A DNA stretch of 64,000 nt from Salipiger marinus. Lineage in GTDB: Bacteria; Pseudomonadota; Alphaproteobacteria; Rhodobacterales; Rhodobacteraceae. The stretch is taken from contig NZ_FNEJ01000013.1 of assembly GCF_900100085.1 (NCBI RefSeq), positions 62,001-126,000 of the forward strand. The letters run 5' to 3'. The notes beneath the pieces were generated by a model that was given only the letters and a program-made list of their open reading frames with translations, was not told the origin of the DNA and made no database searches. The translations under genes were made by a program, and so were the position numbers. The first letter of the stretch is position 1; the number at the start of each line of letters is the position of its first letter. Below are positions 8,336-17,339 of the stretch, one piece after another.

Positions 8336-10195
8336 ATGCCAAGAAAACAAGGGCAGGGCATGACTGTTGCATTTTTGGATACAATAAGTTTCCGCAATTC
8401 CGGGGTGGCATTTGTTGCTCTGGCGTTATCTTCATTTGTTGGAATCAGTGCGTCCGCAGACCCTGCTCATGCCATATCCATGTATGGTGCCCCTGCCCTC
8501 CCCCCAGATTTTGACTCCCTGCCCTATGTGAACCCGAATGCGCCCAAAGGTGGCCGCGCGGTCAGCGGTGAAGTGGGCAGCTTTGACAGTCTCAATCCGC
8601 ACATCCTGAAAGGCAGCCCGCCCTGGCAGCTGCGTTTCCTTGCATATGAATCACTTATGGGGCGAAGCTGGGACGAAGCCTTCACGCTTTACTGCCTGCT
8701 TTGCGAGACGATCGAGACCGGACCGAATCGGTCTTGGGTGGAATTCACCCTCCGCCCCGAGGCGCGGTTCTCTGATGGCTCCCCCGTCACCGTCGAAGAC
8801 GTGATGTGGAGCTACGAGACCTTGGGCACGCAGGGCCATCCTCGCTATCATGCGGCATGGGCGCGCGTCGCCGCGATGGAACAGACCGGGCCGCGCAGCC
8901 TGCGCTTTACCTTCACCGAACCCGACCGGGAACTGGTGCTGCTGATGGGGATGCGCCCCATCCTCAAGAAAGCCCAGTGGGAGGGTCGCGATTTTGCGCA
9001 GAGCGGGCTCGACGTGATCCCGATCACCACCGCGCCCTATGTGATCGATCAGGTGGTGCCGGGGCGGACGCTGGTGCTGAAACGCGACCCCGAGTATTGG
9101 GGCCGCGACCTGCCCTTCATGCGCGGACAGGCCAATCTTGACGAGCTGCGCATGGAATTTTTCGCCGATGGCACCGCGATGTTCGAGGCGTTCAAGGCCG
9201 GGCTGCTGAACGTGAACCGCGAGAACAACGCGGAAAAATGGGCCACGCAATATGATTTCCCGGCGGTGCGCGGCGGTGATGTGGTGCTGTCGGAGATCCC
9301 GCATGGCCGCCCCTCGGGCATGACCGGCTTTGCCATGAACCTGCGCCAGCCCGCCTTTGCCGACTGGCGGGTGCGCGAGGCGCTGCTGCAGGCCTTCAAC
9401 TTCGCCTATATCAACGAGACGATGACCGGCGGGCGCCAGAAGCGCATCACCTCGTATTTTTCCAACTCGACGCTGGCCATGGATCACGGCCCCGCCTCGG
9501 GCCGGGTGCGCGCCCTGCTGGAGCCCTATGCCGAGGATCTGCTGCCCGGCGCGCTGGAAGGATACAGCCTGCCCGAAGGCGATGGCACCGCGCGCAACCG
9601 TGACGGGCTGCGCCGCGCGCTGGATCTTTTTGCCGAAGCCGGGTTCACGCTGGATCAGGGCCGCATGATGGATCCGTCCGGCCGCCCCTTCCGGTTCGAG
9701 ATCCTGCTGCCGCAGGGCATGGGCGAGGAAGCCTCCATGCTCGACATCTATGCCCGCGCGCTGGACCGGCTGGGCATTGGCGTCACGATCAGCAGCGTCG
9801 ATCCCGCGCAGTTCAACATCCGCACCGCCGAGTTCGATTTCGACATGGCATGGACCCGCATCGGGCTGTCGCTGTCGCCGGGCAACGAGCAGCGGCTTTA
9901 CTGGGGCAGCGCTGCCGCCGACCAGCCCGGATCGCGCAACCTCATGGGCATCGCCTCGCCTGCGGTGGATGCGATGATCGACCAGATGCTGGCCGCCGAG
10001 GAGGAGGCAGAGTTCACCGCCGCCGTGCAGGCGCTGGACCGGGTGCTGACGACGGGGCGCTATGTCATCCCGCTTTATCAGTGGGACAGGACATGGATCG
10101 CCCATGCCAAGGAATTGACCTATGATGCGGCGCGTACGCCGGTCTATGGCGATTGGGTGGACTGGATGCCCAATGCGTGGTGGTGGCAGGACTGA
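8336..10195 (+). CDS. Extracellular solute-binding protein, family 5 (YejA-like)
   Basis: A 619-residue periplasmic substrate-binding component of an oligopeptide/microcin-type ABC importer. The N-terminus has basic residues, a hydrophobic core (VAFVALALSSFVG) and a likely cleavage after AHA. The mature part shows the family 5 pattern LPPDFDSLPYVNPNAPKGG, FTLRPEARFSDGSPVTVEDV and FNFAYINETM. YejA-like proteins carry this GG/NPNAPKGG start. No permease or ATPase genes follow, so it is an orphan here. A second start at 8360 is possible, but it would shorten the positively charged n-region. Confidence 0.9.
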   Translation: MPRKQGQGMTVAFLDTISFRNSGVAFVALALSSFVGISASADPAHAISMYGAPALPPDFDSLPYVNPNAPKGGRAVSGEVGSFDSLNPHILKGSPPWQLRFLAYESLMGRSWDEAFTLYCLLCETIETGPNRSWVEFTLRPEARFSDGSPVTVEDVMWSYETLGTQGHPRYHAAWARVAAMEQTGPRSLRFTFTEPDRELVLLMGMRPILKKAQWEGRDFAQSGLDVIPITTAPYVIDQVVPGRTLVLKRDPEYWGRDLPFMRGQANLDELRMEFFADGTAMFEAFKAGLLNVNRENNAEKWATQYDFPAVRGGDVVLSEIPHGRPSGMTGFAMNLRQPAFADWRVREALLQAFNFAYINETMTGGRQKRITSYFSNSTLAMDHGPASGRVRALLEPYAEDLLPGALEGYSLPEGDGTARNRDGLRRALDLFAEAGFTLDQGRMMDPSGRPFRFEILLPQGMGEEASMLDIYARALDRLGIGVTISSVDPAQFNIRTAEFDFDMAWTRIGLSLSPGNEQRLYWGSAAADQPGSRNLMGIASPAVDAMIDQMLAAEEEAEFTAAVQALDRVLTTGRYVIPLYQWDRTWIAHAKELTYDAARTPVYGDWVDWMPNAWWWQD

Positions 10196-10246
10196 CCGCC
10201 GCGCTACATTCCAGAGACAACAAAAACAGCAACAACGAGCAGATCG

Positions 10247-10360
10247 ATGAAACAGGCCCTTCTTCTTTCCCTTCTGGCGGCTCTCGCCGCCTGCGGCACG
10301 GTTGATGGCGTAGGCCAGGACATCTCTTCCGCCTCGCGGACGGTGCAGAGCTGGTTCTGA
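10247..10360 (+). CDS. Entericidin-like small lipoprotein
   Basis: A 37-residue peptide with a lipoprotein signal (LLLSLLAALAAC) and a mature tail with GTVDGVGQDIS, the pattern of entericidin A/B proteins. In that family the mature peptide is a lipid-anchored antidote or bacteriolytic peptide in the cell envelope. It lies 51 bases after the solute-binding protein gene and may share its transcript. The function here is untested. Confidence 0.8.
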   Translation: MKQALLLSLLAALAACGTVDGVGQDISSASRTVQSWF

Positions 10361-10437
10361 GCCCGGCTTCGACCTTTTGACACAGGACTCGGCTCCGCCC
10401 CCGCGCTAGTCTGGGGCGGAAGCTAACAAGAGGCGTC

Positions 10438-11148
10438 ATGGCCATGGACCACCGGGCAACCCTCCTGTCCCCGACCGGAGACAGCCGCGCGCTGGTGGTG
10501 GATGACCATCCGCTGTTCTGTGACGCGCTGACGCTGACGCTGCAGTCGCTGGCGGGCTTTGCCCGGATCGACACCGCCGGCACGCTGGAGCGGGCGCTGG
10601 AACTTGTGTCCGACGGGGATCCGCCGCATCTGGTGATCCTTGATCTGACCCTGCCCGACGTGACCGGGCTGGACGGGCTGCTGCGGCTGCGGCGCGCGGT
10701 GCCGCGCGCGGCGCTGCTGATCGTCTCCTCCATGGCCGACAACCGCATGGTGTCGCATGTGATGAAGGCGGGCGCGGACGGGTTCGTGCCCAAACATGCC
10801 CAGCGTTCGGTGTTCCGCCGCGCCTTCGAGGCGGTGGCGCGGGGCGAGCCCTTCCTGCCCGACGGCTATATCGACCCGCAGGCGCCCGGCAGCGGCAGCG
10901 GCGCGGCAGAGGCGCTGGACCGGCTGGCCACGCTGACCGCGCAGCAGGCGCGCATCCTGTCGCTGCTCTGCGAGGGCAAGCTGAACAAGCAGATCGCCTA
11001 TGAGCTTGCCATCGCGGAAACCACGGTAAAGGCGCATGTGACGGCGATCATGCGCAAGCTGGGGGTGCATAGCCGCACGCAGGCGGTGCTGATCGCGCAG
11101 GAGGCGCGGTTTGCGCAGGTCTTGCCAAGGGAGGCTGGCAGTCCCTAA
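10438..11148 (+). CDS. NarL/FixJ-type response regulator
   Basis: A 236-residue two-component regulator. The receiver domain (about residues 17-130) starts with LVVDDHP and has the phospho-acceptor Asp in VILDLTLPD and the conserved Lys in FVPKHA. The LuxR-type DNA-binding domain occupies about residues 160-225 (LTAQQARILSLL, NKQIAYELAIAETTVKAHV). It is first in a three-gene cluster with the FIST protein and the hybrid kinase, and is the likely output of that kinase, directly or through a phosphotransfer protein. Confidence 0.93.
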   Translation: MAMDHRATLLSPTGDSRALVVDDHPLFCDALTLTLQSLAGFARIDTAGTLERALELVSDGDPPHLVILDLTLPDVTGLDGLLRLRRAVPRAALLIVSSMADNRMVSHVMKAGADGFVPKHAQRSVFRRAFEAVARGEPFLPDGYIDPQAPGSGSGAAEALDRLATLTAQQARILSLLCEGKLNKQIAYELAIAETTVKAHVTAIMRKLGVHSRTQAVLIAQEARFAQVLPREAGSP

Positions 11149-11177
11149 TCTGCATCACCACGCGAAAGGACAAGGAT

Positions 11178-12353
11178 TTGGACGGAGCAGGCCATGGCTC
11201 CGGGGGGGAGGACAAGGGGCGGGCCGGTGCCCTCTGCGTCGCGCAGGTTGCCTGCGACGCGCCGGACCCGATCAGCGCGATCCACGCCCAGCTGGGACCG
11301 GGGCCCTTTGCGCTTGTCTGTCTCTTTGCCAGCCCCCGCGCCGATTTTATCGCCCTGACCCGGCAGGCGCAGGGCCGGTTCGGCGCGGCAGAGGTGCTTG
11401 CCTGCACCACCGCCGGAGAGATCGGCCTCAACGGCTATGAGGATGGCCAGATCATCGCCACCGGCTTTCCCGCCGATCTGTTTGCCGTGGACAGCTACGC
11501 CATCGACGGGCTGGACCAACTGGAAGCGCAGGCCACCATCGACGAGGTGATCCACCGGCGCCGGGCGCTGGCCGCGCGCGCGCCGCAGATGCCCTATGAT
11601 TTCGCCTTCCTCATGGTGGATGGCCTGTCGCTGCAGGAAGAGAACCTGACCTCGGTTCTGGCCTCGGGCATGGGGTCGACGCCGCTTTTTGGCGGCTCCA
11701 CCGGGGATGGCACCAGTTTCTGCAGCACATGGGTGGCGCATAACGGCGTGATCCGGCGCAATGCCGCCCTGCTGGCGCTGGTGCGGTCGCATTGCCCGGT
11801 CAAGGTGTTCAGCCTTGACCATCTGGTGCCGACAGAGGTGCGCATGGTGGTCACCGCCGCCGACCCGGACCGCCGTCTGGTGCAGCAGATCAACGCCGAA
11901 CCCGCCGCCGCCGAATATGCCCGGCTTCTGGGCAAGGATCCCGGGCAGCTGGACGCCTTCACCTTTGCCGCGCATCCCGTGGTGGTCCGGCTGGGGGACA
12001 GCCACCATGTGCGGTCGATCCAGCGCGTCGACGAGTCGGGCCATCTGGTGTTCTTCTCGGCCATCAACGAAGGCATGGTGCTGACGCTGGCCCGTCATCA
12101 GGACATGGCCCGGCATCTGGAGGAGGGGCTGCGCGCCCTGTCGCATCCGGTGATGCCGCAGCAGATCCTTGGCTGTGACTGCCTGTTCCGCCGGATCGAG
12201 GCCGGGCAGTATCAGCAGACGCGGCGCGTCTCCGACATCCTGTCGCGGTTCAACGTGGTGGGGTTCAACACCTATGGCGAACAGTATGGCGCGCTGCATG
12301 TGAACCAGACCCTGACCGGGGTGGCCTTCTACCCGCCCGAGGGCCGCGGCTGA
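11178..12353 (+). CDS. FIST domain sensor protein (NosP-like)
   Basis: A 391-residue protein with an N-terminal FIST domain (about 40-230; ACTTAGEIG, FGGSTGDG) and a FIST C-terminal domain (about 240-375; LLGKDPGQ, GCDCLFRR, GFNTYGEQYG). FIST proteins are intracellular ligand sensors. In Pseudomonas and Vibrio the FIST protein NosP binds haem and nitric oxide and inhibits the co-encoded NahK kinase. The downstream hybrid kinase here starts within this gene's stop codon. The start is taken as TTG at 11178 after AAGGA; other starts are possible. Ligand and haem binding are inferred from context only. Confidence 0.85.
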   Translation: MDGAGHGSGGEDKGRAGALCVAQVACDAPDPISAIHAQLGPGPFALVCLFASPRADFIALTRQAQGRFGAAEVLACTTAGEIGLNGYEDGQIIATGFPADLFAVDSYAIDGLDQLEAQATIDEVIHRRRALAARAPQMPYDFAFLMVDGLSLQEENLTSVLASGMGSTPLFGGSTGDGTSFCSTWVAHNGVIRRNAALLALVRSHCPVKVFSLDHLVPTEVRMVVTAADPDRRLVQQINAEPAAAEYARLLGKDPGQLDAFTFAAHPVVVRLGDSHHVRSIQRVDESGHLVFFSAINEGMVLTLARHQDMARHLEEGLRALSHPVMPQQILGCDCLFRRIEAGQYQQTRRVSDILSRFNVVGFNTYGEQYGALHVNQTLTGVAFYPPEGRG

Positions 12354-14566
12354 TGTCGCTGGTCAACCCGCTGGATTCGCTGGAGCGGCAGAACGAAAAG
12401 CTGCTGAAGATCGCCGAGGCGCTGATGCGGCGGGTGGAATATGGCACCGCGCCTTCGGGGGCCGCCTATGCCCAGTTCGAACGCGCCGCCCTGCTGGAAA
12501 AGCGCGTGCGCGAGCGGACGCTGGAACTGGAACGCACGCTTGAGCTGCTGCATCAGTCCAACAGCCAGCTGGCGCAGGCCCATCACGACACCGAGGCGGC
12601 GCGGCGCAATCTGGCCGATGCCATCGAGACCGTCTCCGAAGGTTTTGCGCTGTTTGATCCCGGCGACCGGCTGGTGCTGTGCAACGCGCGCTTCTGCCGG
12701 GATTTCCGCGACACGGTGCATGATCTGCGCCCCGGCCTGCCCTTTGCCGATTATGTCGAAAGGATCAGCCGCTCGCGCCGTCTGGTGCTGCCCGAGGGGG
12801 TCAGCGCCGCAGGCTGGGCCGAACAGCGCCTGCGCCGTCATCAGGACCGCAGCGTGATGTTCAACGTGCGCCATACCGTCGACCGCTGGCTGCAGGTGTC
12901 AGAGCACCGCACCGGCAATGGCGGCACGGTGGTGGTGCAGACCGACGTCACCGACATCATCCGGCTGGAGCGGCAGGAACGGCTGAAGCTGCGCGACAAG
13001 CAGACCCGGATGATCCGCGCCACGCTGGACCATCTGGATCAGGGCGTCTGCATCTTTGACGAGACGGCGCGGCTGGTGGCGTGGAACCTGCGCATCGGGG
13101 CGCTGCTGGGCCTGCCGGTGCGGCGGCTGCATCTGGGCGCCTCCTTTGCGGCGCTGCTGGCGCGTCTGGACGAGGAATTCACCTTCGCCCGGGGCGAGGA
13201 GCGCGCGGGCTTCGCGCGCTGGGCGGCGGCCTCTGGCCCGCGCGATCCGATCCGGGTCGAGGTGATGCGCCGCGACGGCACCGTGCTGCGGATCTTTGGC
13301 AGCGACATGCCGGATGGCGGCTTTCTGTTTTCCTGCACCGATGTGACGGCGGAACGGGAATCGGCCCGCAAGCTGACGGAACTGAACGAAATTCTGGAAC
13401 AGCGCGTGATGGAGCGCACGCTGGAGCTGGAGGATGCGCTGTCGGCGGCGGAACGGGCCAATGCCTCCAAATCGCGCTTCGTCGCGGCGGCGAGCCATGA
13501 CCTGCTGCAGCCCCTGTCGGCGGCCAAGCTGTTCCTGTCCTCGCTGGCGGACCGCTGTGCCGACCCGCGCGAGGCGTCGGTGCTGGCCAAGGCGGAAAGC
13601 GCCATCTGTTCCGCCGAACAGATCATCGACGCGCTGCTCGACATCTCGCGGCTGGAATCCGACGGGCTGCGCTTTGACATCCGCCCGGTGGCGCTGTCGG
13701 ACATCCTGCGCCCGCTGCGCGACGAGATGGAGGTGCTGGCGGCGCGCAAGGGGCTGGTGCTGCGCATGGTCGACAGCAGCCTGACCGTCAGCACCGATCC
13801 CGCCTTCCTGCGGCGCATCCTGCAGAACCTGATGGCCAATGCCATCCGCTATACCGACCGGGGCCGGGTGCTGGTGGGGGTGCGGCGCCATGGCGGTGCG
13901 GCCCGGATCGAGGTGCATGACACCGGGCCCGGCATCGCCGCCGAGGACCAGTCCGCCATCTTCGAGGAGTTCCGCAGGCTTGATCCCCGCGCCAGCCGCA
14001 ATGACGGGCTGGGCCTGGGGCTGGCCATCGTCGAGCGCGCCTGCATCCGGCTTGGCCATCCGCTGGGGCTGCGGTCCGAGCCCGGGCGCGGATCGTGTTT
14101 CATGGTCAGCGTCGGGCTGGCCGGGGCGGTGGCGCCGGTGCGGCAGGCGGCCCCCGGCCCCGCCCGGCCTGCGGGGCTGGCGCAGGCCGGGCTGATCGTG
14201 CTGCTGGTGGAAAACGAGCCGCAGCTGCGCCGCGCCATTTCGGTGCTGGTGGAAAGCTGGGGCGTCAACGTGATCGAGGCCGGGGATGCGGCGGCGGCGC
14301 TTGATCTGCTCGACGATCTCGATCTGACCCCCGACGCGCTGCTGCTGGATCACCAGCTGGGATCCGGCCTTTCCGGTACGGCGCTTTTTGAGGAGATCAG
14401 CGCCCGGCTGGGCCGCCTGCCCTGTGCCATCCTCTCCGCCGACCGGTCCTCGGCGCTGCGCGACACCTGCGCGGCGCTGGCGGTGGAGCTGCTGCCGAAA
14501 CCGCTGGACCGCCACAGGCTGGGGCAGTTTCTGGATGCGGCGGCACGGCGGATGGCGGCGGAGTAG
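12353..14566 (+). CDS. Hybrid sensor histidine kinase (NahK-like)
   Basis: A 737-residue soluble hybrid kinase without membrane segments. The order is an N-terminal coiled coil (about 40-90), two PAS-like domains (about 90-200 and 225-330), a second coiled coil, HisKA with phospho-acceptor His in AASHDLLQP (about residue 383), HATPase with N box NLMANAIRY and G boxes DTGPGIA and GLGLGLAIV, and a C-terminal receiver (about 617-737, Asp in LLLDHQLG). The ATG overlaps the FIST stop by one base (TGATG), so the two are translationally coupled. The layout matches NahK partners of FIST/NosP sensors. Confidence 0.92.
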   Translation: MSLVNPLDSLERQNEKLLKIAEALMRRVEYGTAPSGAAYAQFERAALLEKRVRERTLELERTLELLHQSNSQLAQAHHDTEAARRNLADAIETVSEGFALFDPGDRLVLCNARFCRDFRDTVHDLRPGLPFADYVERISRSRRLVLPEGVSAAGWAEQRLRRHQDRSVMFNVRHTVDRWLQVSEHRTGNGGTVVVQTDVTDIIRLERQERLKLRDKQTRMIRATLDHLDQGVCIFDETARLVAWNLRIGALLGLPVRRLHLGASFAALLARLDEEFTFARGEERAGFARWAAASGPRDPIRVEVMRRDGTVLRIFGSDMPDGGFLFSCTDVTAERESARKLTELNEILEQRVMERTLELEDALSAAERANASKSRFVAAASHDLLQPLSAAKLFLSSLADRCADPREASVLAKAESAICSAEQIIDALLDISRLESDGLRFDIRPVALSDILRPLRDEMEVLAARKGLVLRMVDSSLTVSTDPAFLRRILQNLMANAIRYTDRGRVLVGVRRHGGAARIEVHDTGPGIAAEDQSAIFEEFRRLDPRASRNDGLGLGLAIVERACIRLGHPLGLRSEPGRGSCFMVSVGLAGAVAPVRQAAPGPARPAGLAQAGLIVLLVENEPQLRRAISVLVESWGVNVIEAGDAAAALDLLDDLDLTPDALLLDHQLGSGLSGTALFEEISARLGRLPCAILSADRSSALRDTCAALAVELLPKPLDRHRLGQFLDAAARRMAAE

Positions 14567-14575
14567 CTTCTGCCC

Positions 14576-14650
14576 GGCGCCGCAGGGGGCTCTGCCCCCA
14601 TCCCCCTGCGGGGGACTCCCCCGGGATATTTGCAGCCGCTGGAAGCACAG
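14576..14650 (+). repeat. Intergenic palindromic repeat, copy B
   Basis: Just after the hybrid kinase stop. It consists of GGGGGCTCTGCCCCC, then CCCCCTGCGGGGG, then ACTCCCCCGGGATATTTG. The same layout is found inverted at 29752-29822, with near-identical GGGGGCTCTGCCCCC and ACTCCCCCGGGATATTT segments, and more loosely at 7208-7275. A role as transcription terminator or REP-like element is inferred. Confidence 0.75.
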
Positions 14651-14673
14651 GGCAAGGCACGGTGGCGCGGGCG

Positions 14674-16200
14674 TCAGCGTGCCCTGAAGAGCGATCCCAG
14701 AATACCGCGCACCAGACGTTTGCCGGTGGTGCCGGAAAGCTCCTTGAGCACGGCCTGCCCCAGCGCCTCGGTCAGGGTGGCGGGGGCGGCGCGGGCCGGG
14801 CGGCGGTCTGCAGGCGTGTAGCGGCGGGCGCGGCTATGGGGGCGGCTGCCGGGGCTGTCGGCGTCGGGGGCTGGCTCGGGGGTGGCGGCGCGGGCGGCGG
14901 CCTCGGCCCGGGCGGCCAGCAGTTCATGCGCCGAAGGCCGGTCGAGGGGCGTGTCATACTTGCCCGCGACGGGCGAGGCAGCCATGGTCTCCGCCCTCTC
15001 CACGTCGGTGATCACGCCAAGGCGCGAGGCGGGCGGGCGGATCAGGGTGCGCTGCACCATGCCCGGCTCGCCCTTTGTCTGCAGGAAAGAGGTGACAGCC
15101 TCGCCGGTGCCGACCTCACGGATCGCGGTTTCGGTGTCGAAGGCGGGGTTGGGGCGGAAGGTTTCCGCCGCCTGCCGCAGCGCGCGGGCCTCGCGGGCGG
15201 TGAAGGCGCGCAGCGCGTGCTGCACCCGGTTGCCAAGCTGGCCAAGGATGTCCTCGGGGATGTCGGCAGGGGACTGGGTGACAAAATACACCCCCACGCC
15301 CTTGGAGCGGATCAGGCGGGCCACCTGTTCCACCTTGTCGATCAGCGCCTTGGGTGCATCGTCAAAAAGCAGATGCGCCTCGTCGAAGAAGAACACCAGT
15401 TTCGGGCGGTCGGGATCGCCGACCTCGGGCAGGGTTTCGAAAAGCTCGGACAGCAGCCAGAGCAGGAAGGTCGCGTAGAGCCGCGGCGCCGCCATCAGCG
15501 CCCCGGCGGCGAGGATATTGACCTGCCCCAGACCTTCGGGCGTGACGCGCAGCAGATCGGCCAGATCCAGCGCCGGTTCGCCGAAGATCTGCGCGCCGCC
15601 CTCGTTTTCCAGCACCAGCAGGCGGCGCTGGATCGCGCCCACCGAGGCGGCGGAGATATTGCCGTAGCGCAGCGACAGGTCGCGGGCATTCTGCCCCAGC
15701 CAGACCAGAAGCGCCTGCAGATCCTTGAGATCAAGCAGCGGCAGCCGCTGTTCGTCAGAGATCCGGAAGGCGATGTTCAGCACGCCCTCCTGCGCCTCGG
15801 AGAGATCGAGCAGCCGGGACAGCAGCAGCGGCCCCATTTCGGCCAGGGTCGCGCGCACCGGATGCCCGTCGCGGCCAAAGAGATCCCAGAACACCGCCGG
15901 AGTTGCCGCATAACGCAGATCCGGCAGCCCGATCTTGGCGCTGCGGGCGGCAAAGGCCGCGTGCAGCGGGCCCTCCGGCGATCCGGGGCGCGACAGCCCG
16001 GCCAGATCTCCCTTCACATCCGACAGGAAGACCGGCACCCCTGCGGCGGAAAACCCTTCGGCGAGGATCTGCAGCGTCACCGTCTTGCCGGTGCCGGTGG
16101 CGCCCGCGATCAGCCCGTGCCGGTTGGCCAGCCGCAAAAGCAGATGCTGCGCCTCGGCATGATCGCTGCCGCCACCGCCTACAAAAACGCCGCTCCGCAT
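14674..16200 (-). CDS. HerA/FtsK-like ATPase of the DUF853 (YjgR) family
   Basis: A 508-residue P-loop ATPase. Walker A is GATGTGKT (about residues 33-40), followed by [14 protein letters not shown]. Walker B is [12 protein letters not shown], then [29 protein letters not shown]-type sensor sequence typical of DUF853/YjgR helicase-like proteins. The C-terminal region is Ala/Pro-rich with basic repeats. Its cellular role is not established. The ATG at 16200 has GGGAGG seven bases upstream; a longer in-frame extension lacks such a site and would run through the intergenic hairpins. Confidence 0.88.
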   Translation of the reverse strand: MRSGVFVGGGGSDHAEAQHLLLRLANRHGLIAGATGTGKTVTLQILAEGFSAAGVPVFLSDVKGDLAGLSRPGSPEGPLHAAFAARSAKIGLPDLRYAATPAVFWDLFGRDGHPVRATLAEMGPLLLSRLLDLSEAQEGVLNIAFRISDEQRLPLLDLKDLQALLVWLGQNARDLSLRYGNISAASVGAIQRRLLVLENEGGAQIFGEPALDLADLLRVTPEGLGQVNILAAGALMAAPRLYATFLLWLLSELFETLPEVGDPDRPKLVFFFDEAHLLFDDAPKALIDKVEQVARLIRSKGVGVYFVTQSPADIPEDILGQLGNRVQHALRAFTAREARALRQAAETFRPNPAFDTETAIREVGTGEAVTSFLQTKGEPGMVQRTLIRPPASRLGVITDVERAETMAASPVAGKYDTPLDRPSAHELLAARAEAAARAATPEPAPDADSPGSRPHSRARRYTPADRRPARAAPATLTEALGQAVLKELSGTTGKRLVRGILGSLFRAR

Positions 16201-16229
16201 GGCATCCTCCCGCACCGCACGCAGGCTAC

Positions 16230-16350
16230 CATACATCCTTAACCTTTTGGTGCCAGTGTGAAATCTGCCCGGGGTGACATGTCCTCTCCTGCTCCGGGCG
16301 GACTTCCTCCCTGTCTGACTGGCCGCGCCCCTCACAAGGCGCGGTCTTTT
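16230..16350 (+). ncRNA. Candidate small RNA with C-rich anti-Shine-Dalgarno loop
   Basis: On the plus strand a 6-bp stem GCCCGG/CCGGGC at about 16267-16309 presents a loop with CCTCTCCTGCT. A single-stranded CTTCCTCCCTG follows, then a terminator stem CCGCGCC/GGCGCGG (16323-16344) with TCTTTT. Exposed CCUCC-type motifs next to a terminator recall the CcsR (cuckoo) small RNAs of Rhodobacter, which are stress-induced. The promoter and 5' end are not resolved, so the left limit is only approximate. Confidence 0.45.
16323..16350 (+). terminator. Intrinsic terminator upstream of the IalB-family gene
   Basis: A 7-bp stem CCGCGCC/GGCGCGG with an 8-base loop is followed by TCTTTTG. It points rightward, yet no rightward protein gene lies upstream of it, so it must end a non-coding transcript. 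Confidence 0.7.
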
Positions 16351-16384
16351 GTTCAAAAGTGAAGCTGCGGACTTGCAAACCCTG

Positions 16385-16480
16385 TTGACCGTTCCCAAAG
16401 GGTTTCGTAACGTCTTGGCAATGACATAGTCGGCCGGTCCGACAGGGAGCAAGGGAAAGGGGGTCGCAAGGCCCCTTTTC
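16385..16480 (+). ncRNA. Second candidate small RNA with promoter
   Basis: TTGACC (16385-16390) and TAACGT (16408-16413) are 17 bases apart. About 10-15 bases later a hairpin GTCGG/CCGAC (16429-16443) occurs, then a purine-rich stretch, then a terminator stem AAAGGGG/CCCCTTT (16456-16478) ending in TTTTC. The predicted RNA is about 60 nt and ends about 130 bases before the IalB-family start. Alternatively it is a terminated leader of that gene. Confidence 0.5.
16456..16480 (+). terminator. Intrinsic terminator of second small-RNA candidate
   Basis: Stem AAAGGGG/CCCCTTT with loop of about nine bases and a short T run. It lies 128 bases before the start at 16608, on the same strand. Confidence 0.65.
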
Positions 16481-16607
16481 TCTTTCGTTTGAAGCGCTTC
16501 GCAGCTTTCCGCCGGTGCCGCGGCGGGTCCGGAATTTCCGGCCTGACACTGCGTGGGGCGCATGCTAAGCGGGCACCGAGACCGTTTCCAGAGCTCAGGG
16601 AGTTTCC

Positions 16608-17282
16608 ATGACCAGACCTCTTACCTTGCTTCGTCTGCTGCCGCTGGTGGCGGGGCTGGCTGCCCTGCCCGCGCAGGCGCAGGAAGCCACCCAGACCGAG
16701 ACCCCCGAGGCGGCGCAGAGCGCGCAGACCCCGTCCCCCGCTGATACCAGCGTCGGTGGCGGTCTGACGCTGGGCGAGCCGGCAGAGGGCGAGGCGGCGG
16801 CGCCCGCCCCGGGCCAGCAGCAGCCCGAGACCTATGTGAAGTCCACCAATGGCGACTGGGAGCTGCAGTGCCTGCGCGTGCCCGAAGGCACCGATGCCGA
16901 AGATCCCTGCCAGATGTATCAGCTGCTGCAGGACGGCAATGGCGGCAATGTGGCCGAGGTCAGCATCTTCCGCCTTGCCAATGGCGGTCAGGTCACGGCG
17001 GGCGGCACCTTTGTCGTGCCGCTGGAGACGTTGCTGACCCAGAAGCTGAGCATCGCCGTCGATGGCGGTCAGCCCAAGCGCTATGATTTCTCGTTCTGCA
17101 CGCAGGTGGGCTGTTACGCCCGCGTCGGCTTTACCGAAGAAGACGTGGCCCGGTTCAAGGCCGGTCGCGGCGCCACGATCACCATCGTTCCGGCCATGGC
17201 GCCGGACCAGCAGGTGACGCTGGACATGTCGCTGTCGGGCTTCACCGCGTCTTTTGACGAAAGCTCCGCCCTGCGGCAGTAA
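16608..17282 (+). CDS. Invasion-associated locus B (IalB) family protein
   Basis: A 224-residue exported protein. The signal peptide is [17 protein letters not shown] with cleavage after AQA. An Ala/Pro/Glu-rich linker (about 25-70) precedes the IalB domain with [19 protein letters not shown] and two Cys in [13 protein letters not shown], likely disulphide-bonded in the periplasm. The family is named after a Bartonella invasion factor but is widespread in free-living alphaproteobacteria, where its role is unknown. A strong terminator follows. Confidence 0.9.
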   Translation: MTRPLTLLRLLPLVAGLAALPAQAQEATQTETPEAAQSAQTPSPADTSVGGGLTLGEPAEGEAAAPAPGQQQPETYVKSTNGDWELQCLRVPEGTDAEDPCQMYQLLQDGNGGNVAEVSIFRLANGGQVTAGGTFVVPLETLLTQKLSIAVDGGQPKRYDFSFCTQVGCYARVGFTEEDVARFKAGRGATITIVPAMAPDQQVTLDMSLSGFTASFDESSALRQ

Positions 17283-17307
17283 GCGCTGCCCTCAAGGCTG
17301 GACATCC

Positions 17308-17339
17308 GCCCCCGGAGCCGCGGCTCCGGGGGTTTTTTA
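17308..17339 (+). terminator. Intrinsic terminator after the IalB-family gene
   Basis: A long stem (CCCCGGAGCC with its complement) followed by six T. It lies 26 bases after the stop codon and abuts the 3' end of the convergent lpxB gene. The stem is symmetric but the T run favours rightward use. Confidence 0.88.
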
